From Bacillota bacterium (GTDB taxonomy: Bacteria > Bacillota > Sulfobacillia > Sulfobacillales > JAIMBI01): 32,170 nucleotides of DNA. The translations under genes were made by a program, and so were the position numbers. This document shows, piece after piece, positions 24,351-32,045 of the stretch (position 1 is its first letter; every line of letters begins with the position of its first letter). The notes below the pieces were generated by a model. That model was not told where the DNA came from. It saw nothing but the letters and a program-made list of their open reading frames with translations, and did not search any database. The stretch covers positions 1 to 32,170 of the forward strand of contig JAJZWV010000044.1 of NCBI GenBank assembly GCA_021846505.1, written 5' to 3'.

Positions 24351-25132
24351 GTGCGCGGCTCTCCCCTTGTCGGTCCGGATTCGGGGGCGGCGGCCCCCGG
24401 CACACGGGGCCGCCGCCGGCGCAGCGCCAGCACGAGCGGGCCAAACGCTTCCGTCTGGCTAGCCACCAAGCGGCCCCGCGACCACAACGCCATCACGACC
24501 AGAAACTGCTCCACCCGCGCGGCCCGGGGCAAGTCGGCGACCAAGGACTGGAAGTCGGCGCCGGGGGCGGCCCGCCGAAGGCGCCGAATCAGCAGCATGG
24601 CCCGACGCCACAGCGGCGGATCGGGCGCCACGGTAGCTCCCGGCGGCTTCTCTCGCCGCGGCGCGCGCCCCGGGGGCCACGCCAGCGGCAGGCGCCAAGG
24701 GTGGGCATCGCGTATCGCGGGCCATCCCGGGCTGGGCCAGCGCGGCGGCCCCGCAGCGGTTGGATGCAGCACCTCCCGGTATTCCCGCAGTGCGGCCGTG
24801 GCTTCCTCCACCCAGAGCCGGTCGTCAAACGCCTCGTCGCCCTCAGCGTCCGCGTCCTCCTCCGTTTCCGCCAGCACCTCGCGAATTTTCTTGCCCAGCA
24901 CCCAAGCCGCCACCGGCATTTCATCCGCGATCCGGTCGACACCCTCAACGGTTCGCCAGTGGCGGCGCAGCTGGGCAATCAGCTCGGTGGCCGAAATCCC
25001 CAGCGCGGCTAGAGTGCGCCGCCGCAGTCGCGCCGCCAAGTCTGCCAGGGTACCCGCATATTGGGCCATAGCGATGGGCGGCCGCACCGCATCCGATCGG
25101 TCTATCCGCGACGGCATCGCCTGAGCTGGCAT
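24347..25132 (-). CDS. scpA: Segregation and condensation protein A (divergent)
   Basis: ScpA is the kleisin bridging SMC and ScpB. This 261-residue product is assigned mainly by position, being coupled to scpB by a 4 bp overlap, and by the C-terminal winged-helix-like segment VEQFLVVMALWSRGRLVASQTEAFGPLVLAL, which resembles the ScpA end. The middle PVAAWVLGKKIREVLAE resembles the family's FLVMAATLLEIKS region only weakly, and the typical LDLI...EITEQYL N terminus is not visible. A Pro/Arg-rich linker of about 50 residues (near 140-190) looks expanded. GAGGAGG close before the ATG at 25132 sets the start. It may be a strongly diverged ScpA. Confidence 0.75.
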   Translation of the reverse strand: MPAQAMPSRIDRSDAVRPPIAMAQYAGTLADLAARLRRRTLAALGISATELIAQLRRHWRTVEGVDRIADEMPVAAWVLGKKIREVLAETEEDADAEGDEAFDDRLWVEEATAALREYREVLHPTAAGPPRWPSPGWPAIRDAHPWRLPLAWPPGRAPRREKPPGATVAPDPPLWRRAMLLIRRLRRAAPGADFQSLVADLPRAARVEQFLVVMALWSRGRLVASQTEAFGPLVLALRRRRPRVPGAAAPESGPTRGEPRT

Positions 25133-25166
25133 TCGGCCTCCTCCTCTCACCCCGGGGCTGGCCAAG

Positions 25167-25802
25167 CTACAGCACGTGGCGGGCCGCTTGATACAAAGCG
25201 GAGGCGAGCCACGTGCGCAGCGGATCCAGCCAGGTGAGCAGCGGTGTCAGCACCAGCGCGCCCACCACAATAAAGAGCCCGTAAGGCTCGATCCGATAGA
25301 GGGCCCGCGCCGCGGCCCCAGGGAGCACCCCCGCCAGCACACGAGACCCATCCAAGGGCGGGATGGGAATGAGGTTGAACACCCCAAAAGCCACATTGAG
25401 CACCAGCGCCGCCTGCACCACCAGGTTAATGGCGCCTGCGATCCCTGCCGTCCCCCAGCCCAGGCGCGCCCAGGCCACCAGCAGCAGCGCCGCCACAAAC
25501 GCCATCACAAAGTTCGAGGCCGGACCGGCCAGTCCCACCCACATCATGTCGCGCTGAGGACGCCGAAAATACCGAGGGTCAATCGGCACTGGCTTAGCCC
25601 AGCCAAACCCCACCAGCAGCAGCGCTAAGAATCCCCACCAGTCAATGTGCGCCCATGGCTCGGGCGACAGCCGTCCGGCGCGCTGCGCCGTCGGATCCCC
25701 CAGCCATAGCGCCACCAGCCCGTGGCAGTACTCGTGAAACGTGATGGCGACCAATACGCCTGGCAAGGCCACCAAGAGGCGCTGCCAGTTGAGAAAGGCC
25801 AT
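25167..25802 (-). CDS. Site-2 protease family (M50) membrane metalloprotease
   Basis: This 211-residue protein is an integral-membrane zinc protease of the short M50 subgroup. The zinc motif HEYCH (residues 23-27, HExxH) lies in the first membrane helix, and the second metal-ligand region NLIPIPPLDGSRVL is in the third quarter. WVGLAGPASNFVMA is the family's GPxxN loop. Five to six hydrophobic segments are seen. Such genes are regularly found next to scpAB in Firmicutes; the substrate is unknown. A longer frame upstream overlaps spoVAE(a) and is rejected; the ATG at 25802 is preceded by a G-rich stretch. Confidence 0.93.
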   Translation of the reverse strand: MAFLNWQRLLVALPGVLVAITFHEYCHGLVALWLGDPTAQRAGRLSPEPWAHIDWWGFLALLLVGFGWAKPVPIDPRYFRRPQRDMMWVGLAGPASNFVMAFVAALLLVAWARLGWGTAGIAGAINLVVQAALVLNVAFGVFNLIPIPPLDGSRVLAGVLPGAAARALYRIEPYGLFIVVGALVLTPLLTWLDPLRTWLASALYQAARHVL

Positions 25803-25866
25803 GTGTCCCCCCCACGGTAGGAGCGTAGCGCCCCGCTGAGCAGTGGTCAATTCGCCGGGCGGCGCA

Positions 25867-26442
25867 TCAGTGGGAGAGACTCGTGCCTCCGTGGTGGCGC
25901 AGCACGGCGGCCAGTGCCGCCCGCGTGGCGGGGACTCCTGCCGACAAGGCGTCCTGCCCTTCCATCTTTCCCGGATCGCCGAGGCCAACCACGACGATAT
26001 CTTCAGTCGCGCCGCGCAGCACATCTACGGTGTCGCCCAACAGCGGCCCCTCCACCACCTCGCCGTCTTTGTCCACCGCCGCCCCGCCCCCCCGGGCGTG
26101 CTGATCTACGGATAGGTCCGGCATGACGCCGCGCACACCGGAGGTATGGGCGGCCACCGCCACGATGCCCAGCACCCGCACGCGGCGGTCTTTCAGCAAA
26201 TGTGTCAGAATCCGCTCGCCCGGCCCGGTGCCGGCATCGCCCTGGTCATCTACCATGACCACCACCGGGCCGCCGGTTTGGGCCTGGGCCTCCGCGATAA
26301 TCCGATCGGCATCCACGCGCGTCGGATTGCCGCGCGACACGGCCAGCGGCACCAGGCCCAGCTCGCTGCTGGCCGCCTCGACGGCGCGCCAGGCCGTGGC
26401 ATCTCCGTCGGTCACGACAATCACGTCCGTTGGGTTGGCCAT
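25867..26442 (-). CDS. spoVAEA: Stage V sporulation protein AE (SpoVAEa type, soluble)
   Basis: The 191-residue protein matches the soluble SpoVAEa subunit of the spoVA operon, made in the forespore; SpoVA proteins move dipicolinate into spores and out during germination. It starts ANPTDVIVVTDGDATAWRAVE and has the family stretches LAVSRGNPTRVDADRII, VVVMVDDQGDAGTGPGE and VRGVMPDLSVD. AAAGGGG lies 6 nt before the ATG at 26442. It follows spoVAE(b) by 32 bp. It lacks membrane helices, consistent with the known subunit. The operon seems to end here. Confidence 0.92.
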   Translation of the reverse strand: MANPTDVIVVTDGDATAWRAVEAASSELGLVPLAVSRGNPTRVDADRIIAEAQAQTGGPVVVMVDDQGDAGTGPGERILTHLLKDRRVRVLGIVAVAAHTSGVRGVMPDLSVDQHARGGGAAVDKDGEVVEGPLLGDTVDVLRGATEDIVVVGLGDPGKMEGQDALSAGVPATRAALAAVLRHHGGTSLSH

Positions 26443-26474
26443 GGAAATCCCCTTTCACCGGCAATGCTTGCGTC

Positions 26475-26831
26475 TTAGGAGCGCGGGGTGAAAACCAGGG
26501 CTGCCGCGAGGGAAAAAAGGACGGCGGCCTTGATGCCGCCGGCTGCGGCGGTGAGCCCCCCGGTCAGAAGCCCCAACACCCCCTCGGTTTTGGTGGCGCG
26601 GTCAATCCCCTCCACCATGGTGTAGCCGAACCCGGGTAGGGGCACCGTGGCGCCCGCGCCTGCCCACTTGACCAGTGGGCCATACCAGCCAAGTCCGCCG
26701 GCAAGGGCCCCGAGGACGACAAACAGCACCATCACGTGCGCAGCCGTGATGTGGCCCACATCCACCACCAGCTGCGCCAGCACGCACAGGAGACCCCCGA
26801 CCACAAACGCGATCAGCAGTCCGGTCCACAT
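26475..26831 (-). CDS. spoVAEB: Stage V sporulation protein AE (SpoVAEb type, membrane)
   Basis: This 118-residue inner-membrane protein of the dipicolinate channel complex has four hydrophobic segments and the family pattern FVVGGLLCVLAQL at the start, LVKWAGAGATVPLPGFGYTMVEG in the middle and GVLGLLTGGLTAAAGGIKAAV near the end. The ATG at 26831 overlaps the spoVAD stop by 1 bp (TGATG), so translation is coupled. It is homologous to SpoVAC, with which it shares the central Gly-Ala-Pro-rich loop. Confidence 0.95.
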   Translation of the reverse strand: MWTGLLIAFVVGGLLCVLAQLVVDVGHITAAHVMVLFVVLGALAGGLGWYGPLVKWAGAGATVPLPGFGYTMVEGIDRATKTEGVLGLLTGGLTAAAGGIKAAVLFSLAAALVFTPRS

Positions 26832-27832
26832 CAGCGGCCGGCCTCCAGCTCAATCACATGCGCCACGGCGGGAATCGACTCGCCCTGCTGATAGCTGGTG
26901 GGTGAAAACAGCGCACCGGTGGCAGCCACCAGCACCCGGTGCCACCGCCCATCCTCCAGATGCGGGAGCACATGGCTCGCCACCACGGCCGCGACGCATC
27001 CCGTGCCCGACCCCCCGTTGTGAACATCTTGGTCGGGACGATACAGCGAGCGCCCGCAGTCGTCGTGCACGCGCCCGAAGTGGCCATCGTGGGCGAGGTC
27101 GCACAAAATGGCGCTGCCCACCATCCCGAGGTCTCCCGTGAACACCCGATCGTAGGCGCTCCAGGTTTCGCCCACGGCCTCCAGATGCCGCTGCAGCGAA
27201 TCCCACGCAGCCGGAGCCATTGCCGTGCCCATGTCCATCGGGTCCGTGCTGCCGGGATCCACGACGCGCCCCACCGTGAACGCGCGCAGCCGCACCGGCC
27301 CGGCCCCCTGGGTGATGGCCAAAGCCCCGGCCGCCGTGGCCGTCCAACTGGCGGTGGGAGATCGCTGATATCCAAATTCGATCGGGAACCGAAACTGGCG
27401 CTCTACCGCCAAGTGGTGGCTCCAAGCCCCGGCCAGCACGCGCGCTGAGCCAAGTTCGCACCACACTCCCGCCAGGCCCACGGCTTCCGCGAAGGTGGCG
27501 CACGCGGAAAACACGCCCAGCGTCGGCCGACGGTGCTGGCGCCCCGCAAAGTTAGTCGACACCAGCTGATCCAGCAAGTCGCCGCCTAGCACCACATCCA
27601 CATCCGCCAGCTGCCATCCCCCGCCTTCGGCCGCGCCCCCTAAGACATGGACGGCCATCTTGGCTTCGGCGGCCTCCCACGTGGCCTCCCCCGCCAAATC
27701 GTCTTCCCACACCTGGTCCAGGTTCCCGCCCAGTGGGCCGGCAGCCTCCCGCCGCCCGCCGGCGGCGTGGTGGCCGACCACCGCCACGTTTTGAAACTGC
27801 CGTGTGCTGGTGGGTGCATGGCCGCTGCTCAC
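26831..27832 (-). CDS. spoVAD: Stage V sporulation protein AD
   Basis: SpoVAD is a thiolase-fold, dipicolinate-binding subunit of the SpoVA complex on the spore inner membrane. The 333-residue product is close to the B. subtilis length I recall (338). It has VVLGGDLLDQ, the FSACATFAEA segment with the thiolase-position Cys, ERQFRFPIEFGYQ, VGRVVDPGSTDPMDMGTAMAPAA and GGSGTGC, all family features. The GTG at 27832 overlaps the spoVAC stop (GTGA). The frame is open for another 650 bp upstream but that part overlaps spoVAC and the dodecin gene and is not coding. Confidence 0.96.
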   Translation of the reverse strand: MSSGHAPTSTRQFQNVAVVGHHAAGGRREAAGPLGGNLDQVWEDDLAGEATWEAAEAKMAVHVLGGAAEGGGWQLADVDVVLGGDLLDQLVSTNFAGRQHRRPTLGVFSACATFAEAVGLAGVWCELGSARVLAGAWSHHLAVERQFRFPIEFGYQRSPTASWTATAAGALAITQGAGPVRLRAFTVGRVVDPGSTDPMDMGTAMAPAAWDSLQRHLEAVGETWSAYDRVFTGDLGMVGSAILCDLAHDGHFGRVHDDCGRSLYRPDQDVHNGGSGTGCVAAVVASHVLPHLEDGRWHRVLVAATGALFSPTSYQQGESIPAVAHVIELEAGR

Positions 27833-28272
27833 GATCCGACCAGCAGCCGAGCCAGCCCCACCACAAACGCCGCTCCCAGCCCATAAGCCAGCACGGGCCC
27901 CGCCACCGCAAACAGCTTGGCACCCACGCCCAGCACCCATCCCTCGCGGCGATACTCCATCGCCGGGGCCACCATGGCATTGGAAAACCCGCTGATGGGC
28001 AAAGATCCCCCCATGCCCCCGCATTTGACCACGCGATCGTAGAGGCCCAAGCCCGTGAACAGCGCTCCCAGCCCGACCATCACCACCGCAGTCGGGGACG
28101 CGGCCTGCCCGGGGCTGTTCCCGTGTGCGATGAAGAAGTCGGTGACCAGCTGGCCCACCATACAGATCGCCCCGCCTATGGCAAAGGCGCGCACCGCATT
28201 GCTCCAGGTGGGCGCAGGCGGCCGATGCCGGGCCGCCAGCGCCAGGTAGTCCGCGTCCTTTTCCGAAGGCAT
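27829..28272 (-). CDS. spoVAC: Stage V sporulation protein AC
   Basis: SpoVAC is the membrane channel subunit for dipicolinate; in Bacillus it acts as a mechanosensitive channel. The 147-residue protein has the core NAVRAFAIGGAICMVGQLVTDFF, GLGALFTGLGLYDRVVK, LPISGFSNAMVAPAMEYRREG and the last helix pattern typical of the family. Starts at GTG 28281, ATG 28278 and ATG 28272 are in frame; GCGGAG sits 8 nt before 28272, which I prefer. It is the first gene of spoVACDE here; spoVAA and spoVAB are absent, as in clostridia. No clear sigma-G promoter is visible directly upstream. Confidence 0.95.
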   Translation of the reverse strand: MPSEKDADYLALAARHRPPAPTWSNAVRAFAIGGAICMVGQLVTDFFIAHGNSPGQAASPTAVVMVGLGALFTGLGLYDRVVKCGGMGGSLPISGFSNAMVAPAMEYRREGWVLGVGAKLFAVAGPVLAYGLGAAFVVGLARLLVGS

Positions 28273-28311
28273 AGCCATCACTCCGCTGGATGTATTGCGG
28301 AACCGCGCGTG

Positions 28312-28533
28312 CTAGCCCCGGTCTGGGCTGTCGACGGCAAAGGCCAGCTTGACGTCCACTTTGTACTCGGCGATTTGCCCGTTTTTCACTTCCGCGGTCC
28401 AGTTGGTGACCTCCACGCCGGTAATGCCGTGCACGGTTTTGCCGGCCTCGCTCACCGCTGACTGCAGCGCTTCTTGCCACCCCTGGGATGATTCCCCTAC
28501 CAACTCAATCACCTTGGCCACTTTTGACGGCAC
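28312..28533 (-). CDS. Dodecin family flavin-binding protein
   Basis: Dodecins are small dodecameric proteins that store or buffer riboflavin, FMN or lumichrome; the family also binds other ligands. The 73-residue product has the family layout: KVIELVGESSQGWQEALQSAVSEAGKTVHGITGVEV followed by the two-strand segment NGQIAEYKVDVKLAFAVD. The GTG at 28533 is preceded by GGGGGAGG a few nt upstream. It lies between sigF and spoVAC on the same strand, with 143 bp before it and 39 bp after it. This position suggests co-expression with spore genes, which I infer only from layout. Confidence 0.93.
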   Translation of the reverse strand: MPSKVAKVIELVGESSQGWQEALQSAVSEAGKTVHGITGVEVTNWTAEVKNGQIAEYKVDVKLAFAVDSPDRG

Positions 28534-28566
28534 CGCGCCTCCCCCTTTCGCCGAATCCGCACCCTT

Positions 28567-28616
28567 GCCGGGCGGCCGACAGGCGTAGTCTGCCCGGCCC
28601 GAGGCGCATTCGCCTC
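28567..28616. repeat. Two adjacent hairpins between sigF and the dodecin gene
   Basis: GCCGGGC (28567-28573) pairs with GCCCGGC (28592-28598), and immediately beside it GAGGCG (28601-28606) pairs with CGCCTC (28611-28616) around a 4 nt loop. No U tract follows. They may partly terminate or protect the spoIIA transcript so that the dodecin-spoVA genes are expressed separately. Confidence 0.35.
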
Positions 28617-28676
28617 TGGCGTGGCCTGGCGATATTAGGAATCCAGGCTCTTTTGTGCCATCAGGGCGTGCCGGTC

Positions 28677-29378
28677 TTACGGGGCCCGCAAGAGAGCCGC
28701 GAGGCGCAACGCAATCCGTGCTTGGCGCCGGGACACTTCGGCCTGCGATACAGACCACCGCCGCGCCAATGCCGCCTGCGTCTCGCCGCAGGCAAAGCGC
28801 GCGCGCAGCAGCGCCCGGTCTTGGGGCGTCAGCTGAGCGAGCGCGGCCTCCAAGTCCATATGCTGCGCCCAGCCTTGCTCGTGATCGACCTCGCCGGCGG
28901 CTGCGTCACTGACGGTGTCCAGCGGCTGCAGGGGCTCCCGCCGATCCAAGGCCTCGACCACCTCGGTCCGGTCCCAGCCCAGCTCGCGGGCCAGCTCGTC
29001 GACCGTCGGGCCGGGCGCCCCGGCGGCCGCGCGCGCCTGAAGGCGCGCCGCCAACTGGCGGCGGCGCTCGGACCCCAGCCGGCCCCATCCATCCGCCGGA
29101 TGATCCCGAAGCCAGTGGCGCAGCTCGCCCACCATCACCGGCACCGCGTAGGTCGAAAAGGCCGCGCCGCGGCTCGGCTCAAATCGCGACAGCGCTTTCA
29201 CCAAGCCCAGCGCGGCCACCTGCGCGATGTCCTCCGGCTCGCCCCCGCTGCGAAACCGCCCGGCCACCATCCGCACCAAACCCTGGTGGCGGCGGAACGC
29301 CTCCTCCATCGCCAGCACGTCGCCGGCCTGCAAGCGCGCGACCAGGGCGGCAAAGGGCGGCTCTGCCTCAGGGCCCAT
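28677..29378 (-). CDS. sigF: RNA polymerase sigma factor, forespore sigma F
   Basis: Sigma F is the first forespore-specific sigma factor; SpoIIAB holds it inactive until SpoIIAA releases it. The 233-residue product has region 2 with DIAQVAALGLVKALSRFEPSRGAAFSTYAVPVMVGELRHWLRD, region 3 with TVDELARELGWDRTEVVEALDRR, and region 4 with LTPQDRALLRARFACGETQAALARRWSVSQAEVSRRQARIA (helix-turn-helix). The ATG at 29378 overlaps the spoIIAB stop by 11 bp and has no strong ribosome site, which fits translational coupling. Gene order spoIIAA-spoIIAB-sigF is the standard one, which separates it from sigma G and sigma B. Confidence 0.95.
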   Translation of the reverse strand: MGPEAEPPFAALVARLQAGDVLAMEEAFRRHQGLVRMVAGRFRSGGEPEDIAQVAALGLVKALSRFEPSRGAAFSTYAVPVMVGELRHWLRDHPADGWGRLGSERRRQLAARLQARAAAGAPGPTVDELARELGWDRTEVVEALDRREPLQPLDTVSDAAAGEVDHEQGWAQHMDLEAALAQLTPQDRALLRARFACGETQAALARRWSVSQAEVSRRQARIALRLAALLRAP

Positions 29379-29829
29379 CGCTGGCGGCTTCCCGCCCCAG
29401 TGCCGCCGCCGAGGGCGCCGGCACCCGCTTTTGCAGCACCACCCGCGTTCCCGCGCCCGGCTGGCTCTCGATCGCCACCTCATCCATAAACGTCTCCATA
29501 AACAGCACGCCGAGCCCCAGGCGCTCGCCATCCGCAGCCGCCTGCCGCGCCAGGCCCACGTCCTCCATCCCGCATCCCCGGTCCGCCACGACCACCCGAA
29601 GCCACTCGGCCGACAGGCTGGCCTCGACCAGCACCCATCCCTCGTCTCTGCCCCCGTACCCATGCACCAGCGCGTTGGTGACGGCCTCAGACACGGCCAC
29701 TTTAATTTCTTCCAGATCCGCGACGGCAAAGGGCGCCGCGGCCGCCAGCGCGGCCACCGCCAGCCGCACCAGCCCCACATTGTCCGGGCGGCTCCGCACT
29801 TCCAGCTTAAACGAGTTGGCCTCCGCCAT
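29368..29829 (-). CDS. spoIIAB: Anti-sigma F factor and serine kinase SpoIIAB
   Basis: SpoIIAB binds sigma F and phosphorylates SpoIIAA using ATP. The 153-residue GHKL-fold protein has the N box EAVTNALVHGY (48-58), the G1 box DRGCGM (83-88) and the G2 region GLGVLFMETFMDEVAIESQPGAGT. R22 lies where Bacillus SpoIIAB has the Arg that contacts its partners. The ATG at 29829 has GAAGGGAG upstream and overlaps the spoIIAA end by 23 bp. The C-terminal tail (PAPSAAALGREAASDGP) is slightly longer than usual. Confidence 0.96.
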   Translation of the reverse strand: MAEANSFKLEVRSRPDNVGLVRLAVAALAAAAPFAVADLEEIKVAVSEAVTNALVHGYGGRDEGWVLVEASLSAEWLRVVVADRGCGMEDVGLARQAAADGERLGLGVLFMETFMDEVAIESQPGAGTRVVLQKRVPAPSAAALGREAASDGP

Positions 29830-30175
29830 CGGCGACCACTCCCTTCTCCCGAGTCCTGTCGGACACCCCAGCATCCCAGCTCATAATTTGCCGGACGCCT
29901 GCCACCGTCAAAACCGCCGAGACCGCTGGCTGCACCCCGTCTAAGTGCATCGCCCGCCCCGCAGCGGATAGGCGGCGGTACCGCCCGAGCAGCACCCCCA
30001 GCCCGGTGCTGTCGATAAAGCTGACGGCCGACAAGTCGACCCGCAGGTCGCGGTCCGGATAGCGGTCCAGCAACGCATCCAGTGCAGCCCGCGCATCGGC
30101 CGCGCTGGCCAGGTCCAAGTCTCGCTCCAGCGCCACGGTCAGCCGACCCGGCTCGACCCGGTACGAGATGGCCAT
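29807..30175 (-). CDS. spoIIAA: Anti-anti-sigma factor SpoIIAA
   Basis: SpoIIAA is the STAS-domain protein that, when unphosphorylated, displaces sigma F from SpoIIAB. The 122-residue product has the conserved phosphorylation-site segment FIDSTGLGVLLGRYR with S56, equivalent to Ser58 in Bacillus. GGGGGAGG lies 6 nt before the ATG at 30175. It is the first gene of the spoIIA operon and overlaps spoIIAB by 23 bp. I could not find a sigma-H-type promoter (AGGAATT / GAAT) in the 140 bp upstream, which instead holds GC-rich palindromes. Confidence 0.95.
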   Translation of the reverse strand: MAISYRVEPGRLTVALERDLDLASAADARAALDALLDRYPDRDLRVDLSAVSFIDSTGLGVLLGRYRRLSAAGRAMHLDGVQPAVSAVLTVAGVRQIMSWDAGVSDRTREKGVVADGGGQLV

Positions 30176-30211
30176 AAGACACCTCCCCCGTTCCTTTTGC
30201 CATAAGTTGGA

Positions 30212-30242
30212 CCCGTTGGCAACGGGCCCTGAATGGGCCCTG
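30212..30242. repeat. Palindromes in the divergent spoIIA/MFS intergenic region
   Basis: A perfect hairpin CCCGTTGGCAACGGG (30212-30226) abuts two copies of GGGCCCTG (30224-30231 and 30235-30242) spaced by 11 bp, each containing the self-complementary GGGCCC. They lie 37-67 bp before spoIIAA and 75-105 bp before the broken MFS gene. An operator or a hairpin is possible. Confidence 0.35.
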
Positions 30243-30316
30243 GGGCCAATGGGCAGAGGCGGCGCGGGCCGGTCGGGTCAGCGCAGGCTCCCACATGGCG
30301 ATGGAGGGCGATGTCC

Positions 30317-31556
30317 ATGCACTTGCTTCCGCGCAATCCGGGGTTCCGCTGGCTGTGGGCCGGCCAACTGCTGTCTCAGCTGGGGAACGCCGTGTTTCTC
30401 ATTATGGGCCTTGTGGGAGATTCAGCTCTCCTCGCCCGTTCTGCTGGCGGTGGCCAGCTTGGTGATGGTCATTCCGTCCCTGCTGGCGATGGTGGGCGGC
30501 GTGGTGGTGGACCGGTCCGATCCGCGCCGGCTCATGCTGTGGACAGACGTGCTGCGCGGCAGCGCGGTCCTGCTGGGGTTGCTGGTGCTCGCGATCCCGG
30601 GAAGTTTGCTGGCCGTCATTATGGCGCTCTTAGGCATCAACAGCCTGGGCAACGCACTGTTTGGACCCGCCGACGGCGTACTGCTGCCGTGGCTGATGCC
30701 CGCAGACGACTTAGCCAGCGGCAATGGCCTGTACTCGCTCACCAGCCAGCTGTCCAGCACCATCGGCTCCGCGCTGGGCGGCGCCGCGATTGCGGCCGTG
30801 GGCGTGACGCTGGTGTTCGGGGCGGACTTGGCGTCGTTCTGGCTGTCCGCCGTGTGCATTTGGCTGATGATGCGCATCGTCGCCGCCCGCCCGCGCAGTG
30901 CCCCGGCCGCCAGCTCTGCCGGCGGATCTGGGCTCTTCGGCGAGATGAAGGCCGGATGGGCCGCCGCCCAGAGGATTCCCGGGCTGGTCAAGCTGCTGCC
31001 GTGGGTGGTGGTGGTCAACTTTGCCTTCGTCGCCGCGTTCACCATATTTCCCTTTTGGGTGCGCCACGTGCTGCATGCCAGCGTCGTGTCCTACGGGCTC
31101 ATTGACGCCAGCTGGGCGGGGGGCTTGGCCATCGGCAGCCTCATCGTGGGTCGCTTTCGCCGTCTGCCACTGCGCGTCTCCACGGCCTACATGTTTGGCG
31201 CGTAGGGCACCCTCATCGGGGTGTTTGCGCTGCTGCATGCGCCCGTGCTGGCCGCCGCGCCCCTGCTCGTGGCCGGCGTGGCCAACGGCTGCGGCAACGC
31301 GCTGACCTTTGCGATGATGCAGCGGATCATCCCCGAGCACGCGCGCGGGCGGGTGTTTGGCCTCGCGATGGCGCTTTTTGGCTTGGCCAATCCGCTGGGG
31401 GCGCTTGCGGCCGGCGCCTTCCTGCCCGTGCTGCCGCTGTGGTGGGCCTGGGCGCTGGGCGCCCTCGCTAGCTTGCTGGTGGCCGCCGGCCTGCGCCGGT
31501 GGATCCCGCTCACCATAGACGGCACCACGCCCGCCGCCGCCACCCTGCAAGCGTGA
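30317..31556 (+). pseudogene. Broken MFS-type transporter
   Basis: The gene would encode a roughly 410-residue major facilitator permease of the enterobactin/macrolide-exporter-like type. The start (MHLLPRNPGFRWLWAGQLLSQLGNAVF) is in one frame from the ATG at 30317, with GGAGGG 8 nt upstream. A one-base shift near 30411-30420 moves the protein into the next frame, where EIQLSSPVLLAVASLVMVIPSLLAMVGGVVVDRSDPRR and later helices continue. An in-frame TAG at 31203-31205 then breaks it again after AYMFGA, and the frame resumes with GTLIGVFALLHAPVLAAAPLL through to 31556. Two independent lesions argue for decay, although two sequencing errors cannot be excluded. It lies near the IS630-type fragment at the right edge. 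Confidence 0.82.
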
Positions 31557-32045
31557 GCCTGGAGGGCTATCCCAAGATCCGCCGCGAAGGCCACCAAAGG
31601 AGCGCCTTGGCCCGGCGTGTCAAGCCCGTCGCGGGCTACCTCCTCGCTCCGTGCACGTTAGCCCACGGGGGGCGACGGGTGTCCGAGCTGCACCGCACTC
31701 GGCGCCGATCTCGGGGCCCAGCCCGCCGCCGAGTCAACCCGCCAGGTTCGGTGGCCAATCTATCGCTCCAGTGGGGCCTGCGGATGAGCGCGTGAACTCG
31801 GTATCCCCCCGCACGATCCATCGCCGTCTGCGGAGATGCGCCGGTCTCAGCCAGGCGTCGTGACGAGCCCTCGGCGCGGACACCCTGAAGAGTGTCCTCA
31901 CATCTCTGTCAGATACTTGTCAGGCAGACGATATGGCCGCGTCAGGCGCACCGCCCACAATGCAGGCAAGGGAGGCGGGAAGATGGCGGGATCGGTCCGT
32001 GTCTGGCCCCGGGCGGGCGAAGGCGTTGGCCCACGGAGGACGGTT
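31557..32045. other. Intergenic stretch between the broken MFS gene and the IS630-type transposase
   Basis: I see no gene in these 489 bp; short open frames are Arg/Pro-rich with no family features. There are small hairpins, for example AGCCCG/CGGGCT at 31623-31637 (possible terminator for the MFS gene, no U tract) and GGACAC/GTGTCC at 31878-31897. A repeated TGTCAG is seen near 31910. The terminal inverted repeat of the transposon could lie just before 32046 but cannot be identified from one end. Confidence 0.45.

Noticed and set aside
20050-25124. Very long plus-strand frames (526 and 723 codons) across the ligase, ku, GNAT, scpB and scpA genes
   Set aside because: They overlap several well-supported minus-strand genes and have shadow-like Arg/Pro/His composition.
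27833-28480. Upstream continuation of the spoVAD frame across spoVAC and the dodecin gene
   Set aside because: Family alignment and the GTGA overlap with spoVAC set the start at 27832; the upstream part is a shadow.
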